Positions 14,395 through 21,912 of a stretch of 43,884 nt of DNA are shown here, piece after piece. Position numbers and translations under genes: made by a program. The stretch covers positions 1-43,884 of IMG/VR virus record IMGVR_UViG_3300037882_004961; one strand, given 5' to 3'. Position 1 is the stretch's first letter; every line of letters begins with the position of its first letter. Origin of the DNA: a virus. The notes under the pieces are model-generated. The model did no database searches and was not told the DNA's origin. It saw only the letters and a list, made by a program, of their open reading frames with translations.

Positions 14395-14625
14395 ATGAAA
14401 AAAGAATATTATATGCTAACCGTTGAGTTTTACAATAAAACTAAGGTTGAGCTGGATGTTACACCCGAATCTTTGCAGTCGCTTAAAGAACAAAAAGAAG
14501 CTTGGGAAAAGGCAGGTAAGCCAAACGATGAATTTATAAGCATAATTCATACTAAAGGGACTGCGTATTACCTGTTTTCTGAGATAAAAAATCTCTCAAA
14601 CTATTCAATCCCTTATTTCGCATAA
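14395..14625 (+). CDS. hypothetical protein
   Basis: A 76-residue protein with beta-type segments (YYMLTVEFYNKTKVELDV) then a helix and another strand. It looks like a compact beta-alpha-beta domain. No family is recognised. It follows the basic protein by 13 nt. Confidence 0.68.
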   Translation: MKKEYYMLTVEFYNKTKVELDVTPESLQSLKEQKEAWEKAGKPNDEFISIIHTKGTAYYLFSEIKNLSNYSIPYFA

Positions 14626-14660
14626 TTTTCAATCAATCATTTTTTAAACCAATTCCAATC

Positions 14661-15266
14661 ATGGGAAATCCCAATTTATTCAAACTGCGAGTATCAGTAG
14701 TAACACCAGGCACCGATTACGAAACACACCGCGTATTTGTAACCCAATCGCAATTCAATACCTTCAAATTCAACATTGATGTTGCTGATGGTGAAAAACA
14801 GAATCGCATGGTTTATTTAGAACATTCAGGCGGTACGACCGCGTATTCAAGGGACAGCATCTTAAGCTTTGAGCTTTTAAGGTTTGAAGCTGAAAAAGAA
14901 CTCGAGCAGATGATTATCCACTATCCAAGCCTGTCGCTGGAGATTGCAATGCGTGAAACTTACCTCCAGCATATCCGACCACTTGTAAAAGATTTGCGGT
15001 ATGAATCCAAGCTTTTGGAGGAAAGGGTAAAAGAACACATTGGGCGCAACTCTTTCCCGCCCCACGACCCGAAAATCCCAACCGTTGATGAGCTGCGTGC
15101 TCTAAAAGCTGAAGAGTTTCACAAAAAATGTTCAATGGAAAAATACGACCCCAAAGACGACCGCATACTAACAAAGCCCCATTGCTGCGTTCACGAGCAC
15201 GGGCTTATGAGAGAGGCAACCGAACAAGAGCGTTGGAGCGCAATCAAAAAAGCATCCGTACTTTAA
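14661..15266 (+). CDS. hypothetical protein
   Basis: A 201-residue protein. Residues 5-70 are beta-rich and look related in pattern to the preceding small protein (LRVSVVTPGTDYETHRVFV), followed by a long helix (about 73-125) and a polar end with PHCCVHEH that may bind metal. Function not recognised. Confidence 0.72.
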   Translation: MGNPNLFKLRVSVVTPGTDYETHRVFVTQSQFNTFKFNIDVADGEKQNRMVYLEHSGGTTAYSRDSILSFELLRFEAEKELEQMIIHYPSLSLEIAMRETYLQHIRPLVKDLRYESKLLEERVKEHIGRNSFPPHDPKIPTVDELRALKAEEFHKKCSMEKYDPKDDRILTKPHCCVHEHGLMREATEQERWSAIKKASVL

Positions 15267-15287
15267 ACCCGCAACCCCTATTTTCTT

Positions 15288-15572
15288 ATGTACATTTTTG
15301 AATATAATAAAACATCTGAGAATGTTACTGATGAGTTCGCAGATGAGGTGATTGAGCAAATCCAATCCAAAAGCAAATCCGAATTTATCATTATTGGTAA
15401 AGACTTTGTGCTTCCAATTTCGGCTATTAAACTGCTTAAAAAGCTCGACGAGGATATAGCATCCGATGAAGAGTGGCAAACAAACCGCCCACCGATGCCA
15501 GGCTCCGAACAGGATGGTAAAAGCACACACAACGGTGTGGCAATTCCCGACGACCTCAAGCTTGATATTTAA
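15288..15572 (+). CDS. hypothetical acidic protein
   Basis: A 94-residue acidic protein: alternating strands and helices at residues 1-60, then a polar, probably disordered tail with Pro, Gly and Ser. No family is recognised. A strong terminator follows at 15588-15622, so it ends a transcription unit that starts at 11416. Confidence 0.7.
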   Translation: MYIFEYNKTSENVTDEFADEVIEQIQSKSKSEFIIIGKDFVLPISAIKLLKKLDEDIASDEEWQTNRPPMPGSEQDGKSTHNGVAIPDDLKLDI

Positions 15573-15587
15573 TCTTCCAACCACCAC

Positions 15588-15622
15588 CCAACCCGTGACA
15601 AAAATTCACGGGTTGGTTTTTT
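15588..15622 (+). terminator. intrinsic terminator
   Basis: CCAACCCGTGA (15588-15598) pairs perfectly with TCACGGGTTGG (15606-15616) around a 7-nt loop, followed by six T. It separates the 11.4-15.6 kb unit from the membrane-protein genes after it. Confidence 0.9.
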
Positions 15623-15653
15623 CATTCAAAGCCAATTAGCCCAAACGCAGCAC

Positions 15654-15881
15654 ATGATTTATCTCCAAACCCTTATGACTTGGTCGGATATTTTTGAAAG
15701 GTTCAAACAATTCCTACCAACGTACATACTCGTTATTCTTATCCTAGTCGCAACCTTTTTGCTGCTGTACCAATACATGAAAATTCGGATACAACGCACG
15801 AGAGACAGGCAGGAACGCATGGAAGCGCTCAACCAACCAATACCTAACCCAAATCCAAACCCAAACTCTGAAAATGCCTAG
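15654..15881 (+). CDS. single-span membrane protein
   Basis: A 75-residue protein with one strong membrane span at about residues 20-41 (LPTYILVILILVATFLLLYQ), then a basic amphipathic helix and a repetitive NPNPNPN tail. It overlaps the start of the large membrane protein gene by 8 nt, so the two are likely coupled and may act together. Confidence 0.75.
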   Translation: MIYLQTLMTWSDIFERFKQFLPTYILVILILVATFLLLYQYMKIRIQRTRDRQERMEALNQPIPNPNPNPNSENA

Positions 15882-16890
15882 CACAAACACAAACTACCAA
15901 CCCAACCACCGACAAGGCAGCCGTACCGGTACAGGTGCTACAGGTGGCAACGCTCCCAAATTCAAAGACAATACTATTGGGAGTATGAAAGCTATCTTCA
16001 AGCTGGAGAAACTTTTCTTTTCATTCAGTACCGCAACCTCTACCATCTCCTGTTTCATGTTCGCATGGGGTGTAAGCTATAACCCACAGGTATTTGTTGA
16101 AGCTTCAGTCGGATATTATGCACTGGGAGCGCTCATACTCGGTATTTCTTTGAGCATCTGTATGGCAGCCGATTTTGTGTTGGTTGGGGTGGTGCTGAAA
16201 GATGCGATTTACTTAGCCTTTGCGGGTCTCCTGTACAAGGGCTTGACCATTTCCCAATATGTTCGCATGGCAATCATGTTTATCTTTGGGACTGCTGGGG
16301 TTTCCTTCACCGTTTTTACCAGCTTTGAGGGTTCAGCCTTTTCGGAGAAAAAAGCAGGCACCTTGTACAAGGAAGTAGCCCAACACGAACCCATTACCGA
16401 CCTACAGAAGAAATATTCCAAAACCCTCAACGAAACCCTTGCTCCACTCAATGCAGAGGTCAAAGCCCTACAGGCAGAAAAGGACGCTGCAGCAAAGGCT
16501 TTCTTAGGCAAGGACTTGTACAAATTGGCAGTTGAGAAAAAGAATAAATGGGCGGTGGAAAAAGCGGACTCTATGGGTCTAAAAAAAGCCCTATCCCAAT
16601 TTGATGCACGGGAACAACAAATCCGCCAAGATATGGAAGAGCTCCGCAAAAAGAACAAGGCGGGCTTTGAAAGCGATGAGCAGATTATTCGGAAACAGTT
16701 GGACAAAGAGAACGGGCTTACCAATCAGAGCGTGGATATGTCCAGCAAGTTTATATTTGCCTTTGGGTTTATCCCCTGCATCTTGGGCGTTATCATCGCT
16801 ATGACTAAGGGGGCGTACAAAGCCGAGCGCCAATACTTGGTACAGACTGGGCAAGCCGACCCGAACGATGAGGACTTACTCCCAAACTAA
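15874..16890 (+). CDS. multi-span membrane protein, zero-frame product
   Basis: A 338-residue protein. After a polar Gly/Thr/Asn-rich N terminus there are four hydrophobic segments at about residues 48-68, 80-106, 110-122 and 128-150. A long charged coiled coil (about 165-285) follows and then a last span at about 293-312. The function is not recognised; the topology would place the coiled coil on one side of the membrane between anchors. The gene ends CTC-CCA-AAC-TAA. These last codons form a canonical slippery heptamer followed by a stem-loop, so part of the ribosomes should shift to the -1 frame and make a 559-residue form (see 16881-16932 and 16887-17552). Confidence 0.82.
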   Translation: MPSTNTNYQPNHRQGSRTGTGATGGNAPKFKDNTIGSMKAIFKLEKLFFSFSTATSTISCFMFAWGVSYNPQVFVEASVGYYALGALILGISLSICMAADFVLVGVVLKDAIYLAFAGLLYKGLTISQYVRMAIMFIFGTAGVSFTVFTSFEGSAFSEKKAGTLYKEVAQHEPITDLQKKYSKTLNETLAPLNAEVKALQAEKDAAAKAFLGKDLYKLAVEKKNKWAVEKADSMGLKKALSQFDAREQQIRQDMEELRKKNKAGFESDEQIIRKQLDKENGLTNQSVDMSSKFIFAFGFIPCILGVIIAMTKGAYKAERQYLVQTGQADPNDEDLLPN

Positions 16891-16932
16891 GCAGCCCTGC
16901 AAGTAAGCCCACCGCTGCACCACTTGCAGGGC
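16881..16932 (+). promoter_or_regulatory. programmed -1 ribosomal frameshift signal
   Basis: C_CCA_AAC (16881-16887) fits X_XXY_YYZ in the reading frame. After a 6-nt spacer comes a perfect 11-bp stem, GCCCTGCAAGT (16894-16904) with ACTTGCAGGGC (16922-16932), and a 17-nt loop. The zero-frame stop TAA immediately follows the heptamer. The -1 frame is open for 221 more codons. Heptamer, spacer and stem all match known frameshift sites. Confidence 0.85.
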
Positions 16933-17552
16933 AAAGCAAATCCGACAATTCCCACCCCTCTCCCAGCTCTAATTTTAGCATCAAAAAGCCCGAAAAAGCG
17001 ACAAATAGGGGAGTTTTTGAGGTAATTGCGACAAAACAGCGACAAAATTCGGAGCTTTTAAACCCAAAAACGACAAATTTAGAGGGCGCAAAAACGGGCG
17101 TACCGAGCAAAAAAGGAGCGGGGAATTCGGAGATGGAACAGGTGGACGACAAAACTTTTACCTTTACGTTGGTAGCACAGGAGCCCGCGCCCAAGTTTGA
17201 CAAGGTGAATAGCATAGATGATATTGAGGACATGGATGATGTTACCGAGTACTTGGATACCAAATATCAAGAAATATCTGAACGGATAGCAAACGCAGGT
17301 ACGCTCAAGACAAAAAGCGATTGGGAGATGAGAGCCGAGCAACTGAAGGCACAGATTGAAACCTCCGAATCCGCCCTCCAAGCTGCCAAAAAATCATTGG
17401 CAAAAGTCCACGAACGAATGAGAAACGGAACATCCACAGGAAAAACCCTTGTTAAAAACCAAGAGCAGGTTCGTATAGCCGAGCGCCAACTTAGCGAGCT
17501 CAAAACCGAACTGCTCAAAGTTGAATCAATTCTAACAAACCAAACCAAATAA
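16887..17552 (+). CDS. -1 frameshift extension of the membrane protein
   Basis: The -1 frame, entered at the slippery site, is open without any ATG, GTG or TTG for the first 82 codons and runs 221 residues to TAA at 17552. It begins as a Ser/Pro/Lys/Thr-rich linker (LSSPASKPTAAPLAGQSKSD), then an acidic segment (DDIEDMDDVTEYLD) and a long coiled coil (about the last 120 residues). An internal ATG at 17133 could also give a separate 139-residue protein. The 242-nt gap that a stand-alone reading would leave is unusual in this tightly packed operon, which supports the fusion. Confidence 0.75.
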   Translation, partial: LSSPASKPTAAPLAGQSKSDNSHPSPSSNFSIKKPEKATNRGVFEVIATKQRQNSELLNPKTTNLEGAKTGVPSKKGAGNSEMEQVDDKTFTFTLVAQEPAPKFDKVNSIDDIEDMDDVTEYLDTKYQEISERIANAGTLKTKSDWEMRAEQLKAQIETSESALQAAKKSLAKVHERMRNGTSTGKTLVKNQEQVRIAERQLSELKTELLKVESILTNQTK

Positions 17553-17556
17553 ACCC

Positions 17557-17772
17557 ATGCTACATCCACTCACTTATATAATCGTTGCTCTCTTTGCTAT
17601 GGCGGTTGGCGTGCTGGTAAATGCAGCATCGGGTTCGCTGGTAGCGATTGTTTCTCTCTTGGTTTGTTTTGGGCTATTTCCAAGCAACAAGGATGTCGAC
17701 AAAGAATACCAAATAAAAAAAGCAGAAAAAACAGCCTTAGCACCCAACCAGGGCAAACGAAAATCCGATTAG
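17557..17772 (+). CDS. small two-span membrane protein
   Basis: A 71-residue protein with a continuous hydrophobic region at residues 4-46, probably two spans with a short Ala/Ser/Gly turn (VNAASGSL), followed by a highly basic tail (KKAEKTALAPNQGKRK). It follows the frameshifted gene by 4 nt. The layout fits a small holin, but the same is true of several neighbours. Confidence 0.72.
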   Translation: MLHPLTYIIVALFAMAVGVLVNAASGSLVAIVSLLVCFGLFPSNKDVDKEYQIKKAEKTALAPNQGKRKSD

Positions 17773-17784
17773 TATTTTGAACCC

Positions 17785-17805
17785 AAGCCCGCCCAGCGCG
17801 GGCTT
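17785..17805 (+). terminator. GC-rich hairpin, copy 2
   Basis: The same 21 bases, in transcription sense, as the hairpin at 5957-5977. Stem AAGCCCGC/GCGGGCTT, loop of 5 nt. There is no T run after it (ACAAATT), so it is a poor terminator and may be a leader or processing element ahead of the gene at 17822. Confidence 0.5.
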
Positions 17806-17821
17806 ACAAATTCCTAACATT

Positions 17822-18082
17822 ATGTCCAAAAAAGTGGTTATTGAAACTCCAGCAGATTTTGAGGCAACACAGCAAAACGTCCATGCCTTTGCCATTTCCA
17901 AAATTGTCAACTATTGGCAACGTGCTGAAGAGGATGCCAAGCGTACAGGTGAACCCTTTTGCCCCGAATTCCCCGCAGAGATATATTTGGTGAATAGGGA
18001 TAGCATTGAGCCTTTGGCGCAACCCAAACCAAGCGAGCACACCGAAATAAAATTCAAAATGATTAAAACACCCAAAGCATAA
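17822..18082 (+). CDS. hypothetical protein, paralogue of next gene
   Basis: An 86-residue protein with the pattern ISKIVNYWQRAEEDAKRTGE followed by a Pro-flanked strand (FPAEIYLVNRDS). The next gene repeats this pattern (AWNRLAKECKRTGQ, then VFPTR), so the two are probably diverged copies. The function is unknown. Its last base is the first base of the next ATG. Confidence 0.7.
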   Translation: MSKKVVIETPADFEATQQNVHAFAISKIVNYWQRAEEDAKRTGEPFCPEFPAEIYLVNRDSIEPLAQPKPSEHTEIKFKMIKTPKA

Positions 18083-18411
18083 TGTCCCAAAAAATTAGGT
18101 ATCCCAAAATAACAAAAGCCCAAATTATGGAGGCTTGGAATAGGCTTGCCAAAGAGTGTAAACGTACAGGGCAAAATATGCCTTTGGAAGTTTTCCCTAC
18201 AAGGGTGGAAGATAATAGGCTCATAGGCTACATTATTGACCAACCCGACATACTGTACGAAACAGATAGTTTAGTTTCTTACCGCTCATATTGTGATGAG
18301 GGAATTATAAAAACGCTTTCACCAAGACAAATTCCAGCAACCATTTGGGAGTTTGATACTTCCACAGATTTTTTTAACACCATAAACCCACCCGAATCCG
18401 ATGCAAAGTAA
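18082..18411 (+). CDS. hypothetical protein, paralogue of previous gene
   Basis: A 109-residue protein with the W-x-R/L-x6-KRTG helix motif shared with the gene before it, then beta-type strands. Not recognised. It overlaps the nucleoside kinase start by 11 nt. Confidence 0.7.
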   Translation: MSQKIRYPKITKAQIMEAWNRLAKECKRTGQNMPLEVFPTRVEDNRLIGYIIDQPDILYETDSLVSYRSYCDEGIIKTLSPRQIPATIWEFDTSTDFFNTINPPESDAK

Positions 18412-19213
18412 CAAAATGTATATTATTTCTGTATCAGGCCCCATTGCAGCAGGCAAAAGTACCTTTTTGGAAGCCTTTGAGCCAAGGTTCAAATATGAAA
18501 TGGGAGAGCTTAGCCCTAAAATTTGGTTCATGCAAGAGCCTCAATTTTTCAAAGGTTCACAATCCCACGAGCTGGCAGCGGAATATTTCGGAATTACCAC
18601 CGAAACGCCCAAGGATAAAGCTCAAGATATTGTGTATAGGTTTCAGCTCGCTATGCTTCACGACCGCGCAAAGCATATGCAGGAAGCCCAAAACAAAGAT
18701 TGCGCAATTTTCGTAATGGAGCGGTCTCCTTTGGAGGATGAGTTCTTCTGGGATAATTTGCATCAACGGGGCTTACTTTCTGCAAGGGATTTAGCTATTT
18801 TACATAATACAAGGGAGCACCTTTTTGGTGAAGATTTTGCGGTGGATGTGCTTATCAATATCAACATACCCGCCAAGGATGCGTACCAAAACGCGCTGAA
18901 CCGTGCTAAAAGGAACAACGACCGCGCTCCCGAACTAAACGTGTTCCCAATGGAAACCTACGAGCTTATGCACGATTGGTATTTTGGGTTTACAATTAGG
19001 GCTATTTTGGCGGGGTCGGCGCTTGTGGAGGTGCAGTTTTCAAAATTGGTGGAGGATTTGGAAGGTGAAGTGAACAGGATTTGCGAAAAAATACCAAGAC
19101 ACATTTTATTCGGTGGCTTTTTTGATTGTGCGGATGATGTTATTACTCCAGCTTGGACAAACTTGACCGGCTTAATGGACTTGGACGATTCTGAACTCTT
19201 TGAACCTCAATAA
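18401..19213 (+). CDS. deoxynucleoside kinase
   Basis: A 270-residue kinase of the dCK/dGK/TK2 type that phosphorylates deoxynucleosides to monophosphates with ATP in the cytoplasm, supporting phage DNA synthesis. Visible marks: P-loop GPIAAGKST (residues 13-21), the ERSPLEDEFFW segment corresponding to the family's (D/E)RS motif, and an Arg-rich lid (NRAKRNNDRAPE). A second in-frame ATG at 18416 is an equally good start and lies closer to the first strand. The C-terminal 60 residues are longer than in minimal family members. The enzyme family is clear; the preferred base is unknown. Confidence 0.85.
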   Translation: MQSNKMYIISVSGPIAAGKSTFLEAFEPRFKYEMGELSPKIWFMQEPQFFKGSQSHELAAEYFGITTETPKDKAQDIVYRFQLAMLHDRAKHMQEAQNKDCAIFVMERSPLEDEFFWDNLHQRGLLSARDLAILHNTREHLFGEDFAVDVLININIPAKDAYQNALNRAKRNNDRAPELNVFPMETYELMHDWYFGFTIRAILAGSALVEVQFSKLVEDLEGEVNRICEKIPRHILFGGFFDCADDVITPAWTNLTGLMDLDDSELFEPQ

Positions 19214-19216
19214 CGA

Positions 19217-20050
19217 ATGAAACTAACCAAGCAGCGACAAAAGGAAACGGGCGCTTTTTACACGCCCAAGCGGTGGGCGGATTTGGCTGTAGAGTACATA
19301 CAAAAAGCCCTTATTGATGAGTATTCTGATATTAGCCCCAATCTGTGGGATTATTGGTTTTGGGATATGGCTGCTGGAGAGGGCGCTTTGCTGGATGCTT
19401 TACCCGACTATTGTGATAAAATAGCATCTACTTTAGAATGGGGTGATTGCCTGCACTTGATGCGAGAAAAGGATTACCCCTCGTTTAGGTTTGACTTTCT
19501 ATACGGCAACTTGGAGCTGCTTACATTTTTAGAAAAAATTCCCAAACACCGACTTATTGTTTTTACAAACCCGCCCTATGTAAACCTGCCTGCTTCTCAT
19601 AATTCCCCAGCTAAAACCCAATATGGTACAAATGATTCTGTTTTGCTGTTTCATAACAGAATACTAAACGAGATTCAGCCGCTTATGCTTTGCAGCTTTA
19701 ATAAGTCGGACTTATACCAACCTGGTGAAAATATGTTCTCCCGTGTTGCCGATTTGGAATACCATGAAAGAACTATCAATGGGTTTATTACAAGCAGCAG
19801 AACTTGGGGCTTATCGGGTGCTTTTCCTATAGTTTTTGAATGCCTGCACGGACTTTATTACGATATGGGTTTGGCGGGCGGAGACCCTTTTGGCAAGGAT
19901 GGTTATTGTAAAGTTACTTTCCCAATTTATTCGGATGACCCAAACGACCCGAAAGAAGACACATTGTTAAGATTGGGGTGCAAATACAAGCCGTATTTTC
20001 CACCCGAAAAGAAATTACCACCTTCTCCAACCACAGAAACCCTTTTTTAA
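19217..20050 (+). CDS. DNA N6-adenine methyltransferase
   Basis: A 277-residue methyltransferase with motifs in gamma/type IIG-like order: motif X GAFYTPKRWADL (residues 12-23), motif I DMAAGEGALL (about 49-58) and catalytic motif IV NPPY (about 117-120). It should transfer a methyl group from S-adenosylmethionine to adenine N6. Unlike the two methyltransferases near the window ends, this gene has no in-frame TGA. No obvious target-recognition domain is present, so the specificity cannot be read. It begins 3 nt after the kinase stop. Confidence 0.82.
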   Translation: MKLTKQRQKETGAFYTPKRWADLAVEYIQKALIDEYSDISPNLWDYWFWDMAAGEGALLDALPDYCDKIASTLEWGDCLHLMREKDYPSFRFDFLYGNLELLTFLEKIPKHRLIVFTNPPYVNLPASHNSPAKTQYGTNDSVLLFHNRILNEIQPLMLCSFNKSDLYQPGENMFSRVADLEYHERTINGFITSSRTWGLSGAFPIVFECLHGLYYDMGLAGGDPFGKDGYCKVTFPIYSDDPNDPKEDTLLRLGCKYKPYFPPEKKLPPSPTTETLF

Positions 20051-20053
20051 ACC

Positions 20054-20356
20054 ATGTGCGAATTCCATATCCCGCTTCAAGCAAAGCGCCCACCACAAGA
20101 CCCCGAATTTAACACCCCCATTTGGGTGGGTATATTTGGCAGCCCGCCCGTTCAATCTCTACTAACTGAAAATGAGATGATGAAACTGAAGCTAATGCAC
20201 CCACAAGACCCCGAATTTGAAGAGCAACGAGGTATAGGGCGGGTAAGGATTGCCGCCCAACAAATCCTTTTAAACGCAACCAACAATCTTAAACGTAACA
20301 TTCACATTTTAGAAATCATCAACGATGACAAAACAAACTCAAAACCTTACCTATAA
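20054..20356 (+). CDS. hypothetical protein
   Basis: A 100-residue protein with the phrase PQDPEF appearing twice (residues about 13-18 and 50-55), hinting at a short internal duplication. No catalytic motif. It overlaps the next gene by 32 nt. Confidence 0.68.
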   Translation: MCEFHIPLQAKRPPQDPEFNTPIWVGIFGSPPVQSLLTENEMMKLKLMHPQDPEFEEQRGIGRVRIAAQQILLNATNNLKRNIHILEIINDDKTNSKPYL

Positions 20357-20693
20357 GCAAGCCGCTGATATAGCCCGCCAAAAAGGTTATCTATTTACCC
20401 GTGATTCCTACAATGGTAAAGCGCTATTTTTCCGCCCTGGACACCATACAACGGCTGGGGCAATTCAGAATTACACAAGCGCTCCCGATTTGCTAAAGGA
20501 AGTGCTCAATAACATGGATGCTGATACTCCTGTGGAGTTTAGCGATTACCTTTGCATAGCAGATGTATCCGTGAATGGGAAAGTAACCATTGGGCAAAAC
20601 TTTCTACCATCATACAAAGACGTACACGCTTATGATTGGAAGCTTATAACGGATGCGAACCTTTCATCATTTATCAAATTAGCCCACGACTAA
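20325..20693 (+). CDS. hypothetical protein
   Basis: A 122-residue soluble protein with a helix near the start (TYKQAADIARQKGY), then beta-type and aromatic-rich segments. Helix-then-sheet order recalls small DNA-binding or modifier proteins, but nothing specific is recognised. Confidence 0.7.
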   Translation: MTKQTQNLTYKQAADIARQKGYLFTRDSYNGKALFFRPGHHTTAGAIQNYTSAPDLLKEVLNNMDADTPVEFSDYLCIADVSVNGKVTIGQNFLPSYKDVHAYDWKLITDANLSSFIKLAHD

Positions 20694-20698
20694 CCACC

Positions 20699-20959
20699 AT
20701 GCACCCAAACACGCCCTTTTGTAACACGTGTAATGTACCGGCTAAACTCGGTGAAGCTATTGATGTAGCCCTGTATAAAGACCCAATGGAGGGTGTTCCC
20801 GACCATTGGACTGTAAGCCCAGCAGCGTTTGTTGGAAGTGCTCCAACCAGCGAGTGCCTAAAATGTCCTAAATGTGGGCACAGTTGGCAGCCAACCAAAG
20901 AGGAGATGCAACAGGCTAAAGTAGCCTTACAGCATAATAGGTTCAACAATTCGTACTAA
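20699..20959 (+). CDS. zinc-ribbon protein
   Basis: An 86-residue protein with CNTC near residues 8-11 and CLKCPKCGHSW near 60-70. The CxxC...CxxC pairs with CPKCG make a likely zinc ribbon for nucleic-acid or protein contact. It is the last gene of the rightward module, followed by a bidirectional terminator. Confidence 0.75.
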   Translation: MHPNTPFCNTCNVPAKLGEAIDVALYKDPMEGVPDHWTVSPAAFVGSAPTSECLKCPKCGHSWQPTKEEMQQAKVALQHNRFNNSY

Positions 20960-20962
20960 AAT

Positions 20963-21001
20963 AAAAACGCCTGCCTATCCAAAGATAAGCAGGCGTTTTT
21001 T
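20963..21001. terminator. bidirectional terminator
   Basis: AAAAACGCCTGC (20963-20974) pairs with GCAGGCGTTTTT (20989-21000) around a 14-nt loop, with T runs on both strands. It closes the rightward module and backs up the leftward terminator at 21160-21194. Confidence 0.88.
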
Positions 21002-21159
21002 GGTTGCCAAATTTCCTTATTGACAACCAGCCCAGAGCTAGTACACGGGGACTTTCGTGCGCTCATTCTTACTTGAAGCTCGTGAAGGTTTCGCTCCTCC
21101 TATGTAAAGGCGTTTACTTCACAACAGCACGCTTTACACTCACAACTATGCACCGAGCC
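21002..21159. other. non-coding gap between converging modules
   Basis: I find no convincing gene here. A frame from a TTG at 21004 to a TGA at 21196-21198 has no good start and low protein likeness. There is no obvious repeat or promoter. It could hold a small RNA, but nothing shows this. Confidence 0.5.
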
Positions 21160-21194
21160 AAAAAACGCCTAAGGGAGTTCTACACAATAGGCGT
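21160..21194 (-). terminator. leftward terminator after the tRNA-like gene
   Basis: On the minus strand ACGCCTA pairs with TAGGCGT (7 bp, 16-nt loop) and is followed by TTTTTT. It lies about 75 nt downstream of the tRNA-like gene and probably ends the whole structural transcript. Confidence 0.75.
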
Positions 21195-21269
21195 GTGATT
21201 ATCAAATAAGGTTTAGGACAGTTGCACAAACCAAAGCACAATATGATACCAAACGTTACGGAAAAATCG

Positions 21270-21364
21270 TGGGAATGCAGGGATTTGAACCCCGAATAAT
21301 GTCTACCTTTTTTGGTTTCACCGCAAAGGTAGGAGCTTTCGTCGCCAATTAAGCTATCATTCCC
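21270..21364 (-). tRNA. tRNA-like gene with abnormal anticodon arm
   Basis: Read on the minus strand this 95-nt stretch has a perfect 7-bp acceptor stem (GGGAATG/CATTCCC, discriminator A, no encoded CCA), a D arm (AGCTT/AAGCT with GG in the loop) and a T arm CGGGG-TTCAAAT-CCCTG. The anticodon stem CTACC/GGTAG is perfect but encloses 20 nt (TTTGCGGTGAAACCAAAAAA) rather than 7. There is also one extra base between acceptor and D stem. No anticodon can be assigned with confidence. A UCA anticodon, which would read UGA, is not present in the loop. It may need processing, be an unusual tRNA, or be a decayed copy. Confidence 0.6.
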
Positions 21365-21419
21365 GACCAGCTTTTCACTAGCCTTTAAATTATCTAACGG
21401 CAAATATATAAATAGTGTT

Positions 21420-21884
21420 TCATTTGCCACTAAAATTTTGTAACATTTTTTTTAAATCTTCGTGCAGGCTCTTTTGAGCGTCCGTATTCCTATCCAAAGC
21501 AGCCTTTAAGTCTTCGTGTGTATGCTTATTAGTTTCGGTGTTTCTATCCACCGCCTCCTTATTATCATCTACAGCCTTTTCCACCGCTACCTGTCGGCTA
21601 TCCAATTTATCCAATAAAACCCTGTTTGCTTCCAATATTTGGGGAATTGCTCCAATAACCTTGTTATTATCCAAAATTGATGTCTTGAGCACCCAAATTA
21701 GCCCCGCAATGAGTATCCCCACCGTGCTGGTACCCAACGGGTCGGATGTTAGGCTATTACCCGCCTGTGTGGTCGGATGTTCGGGTTGGATACTTTGGGC
21801 AATCGCAGGGATAGCCACAGACAAAATGATAAGCACCACGCAAATACAGAGTAAAATGTTGATTTTGATATTTAAATTTTTCAT
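21420..21884 (-). CDS. holin-like membrane protein
   Basis: A 154-residue protein with an N-terminal signal or anchor (about residues 8-29, ILLCICVVLIILSVAIPAIA) and a second span at about 53-70, then a long charged helix (75-150) with near repeats (DLKAALDRNTDAQKSLHEDL). Position at the end of the virion operon and topology suggest a holin or spanin-like role; this is inference. It ends with TGA at 21420-21422; if UGA is read as Trp here, nine further residues follow before TAA at 21390-21392. Confidence 0.62.
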   Translation of the reverse strand: MKNLNIKINILLCICVVLIILSVAIPAIAQSIQPEHPTTQAGNSLTSDPLGTSTVGILIAGLIWVLKTSILDNNKVIGAIPQILEANRVLLDKLDSRQVAVEKAVDDNKEAVDRNTETNKHTHEDLKAALDRNTDAQKSLHEDLKKMLQNFSGK

Positions 21885-21912
21885 GATGTTGATATTGGGA
21901 TGATTAAAAAAG

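Noticed and set aside
21004-21198. A 64-codon rightward frame beginning with TTG after the zinc-ribbon gene
   Set aside because: It begins just after a bidirectional terminator, lacks an ATG near its start, and its second half overlaps the leftward terminator.
21270-21364. Calling the tRNA-like gene a UGA suppressor tRNA-Trp(UCA)
   Set aside because: No UCA is found in the loop between the anticodon-stem halves, and the loop is too long to place an anticodon.
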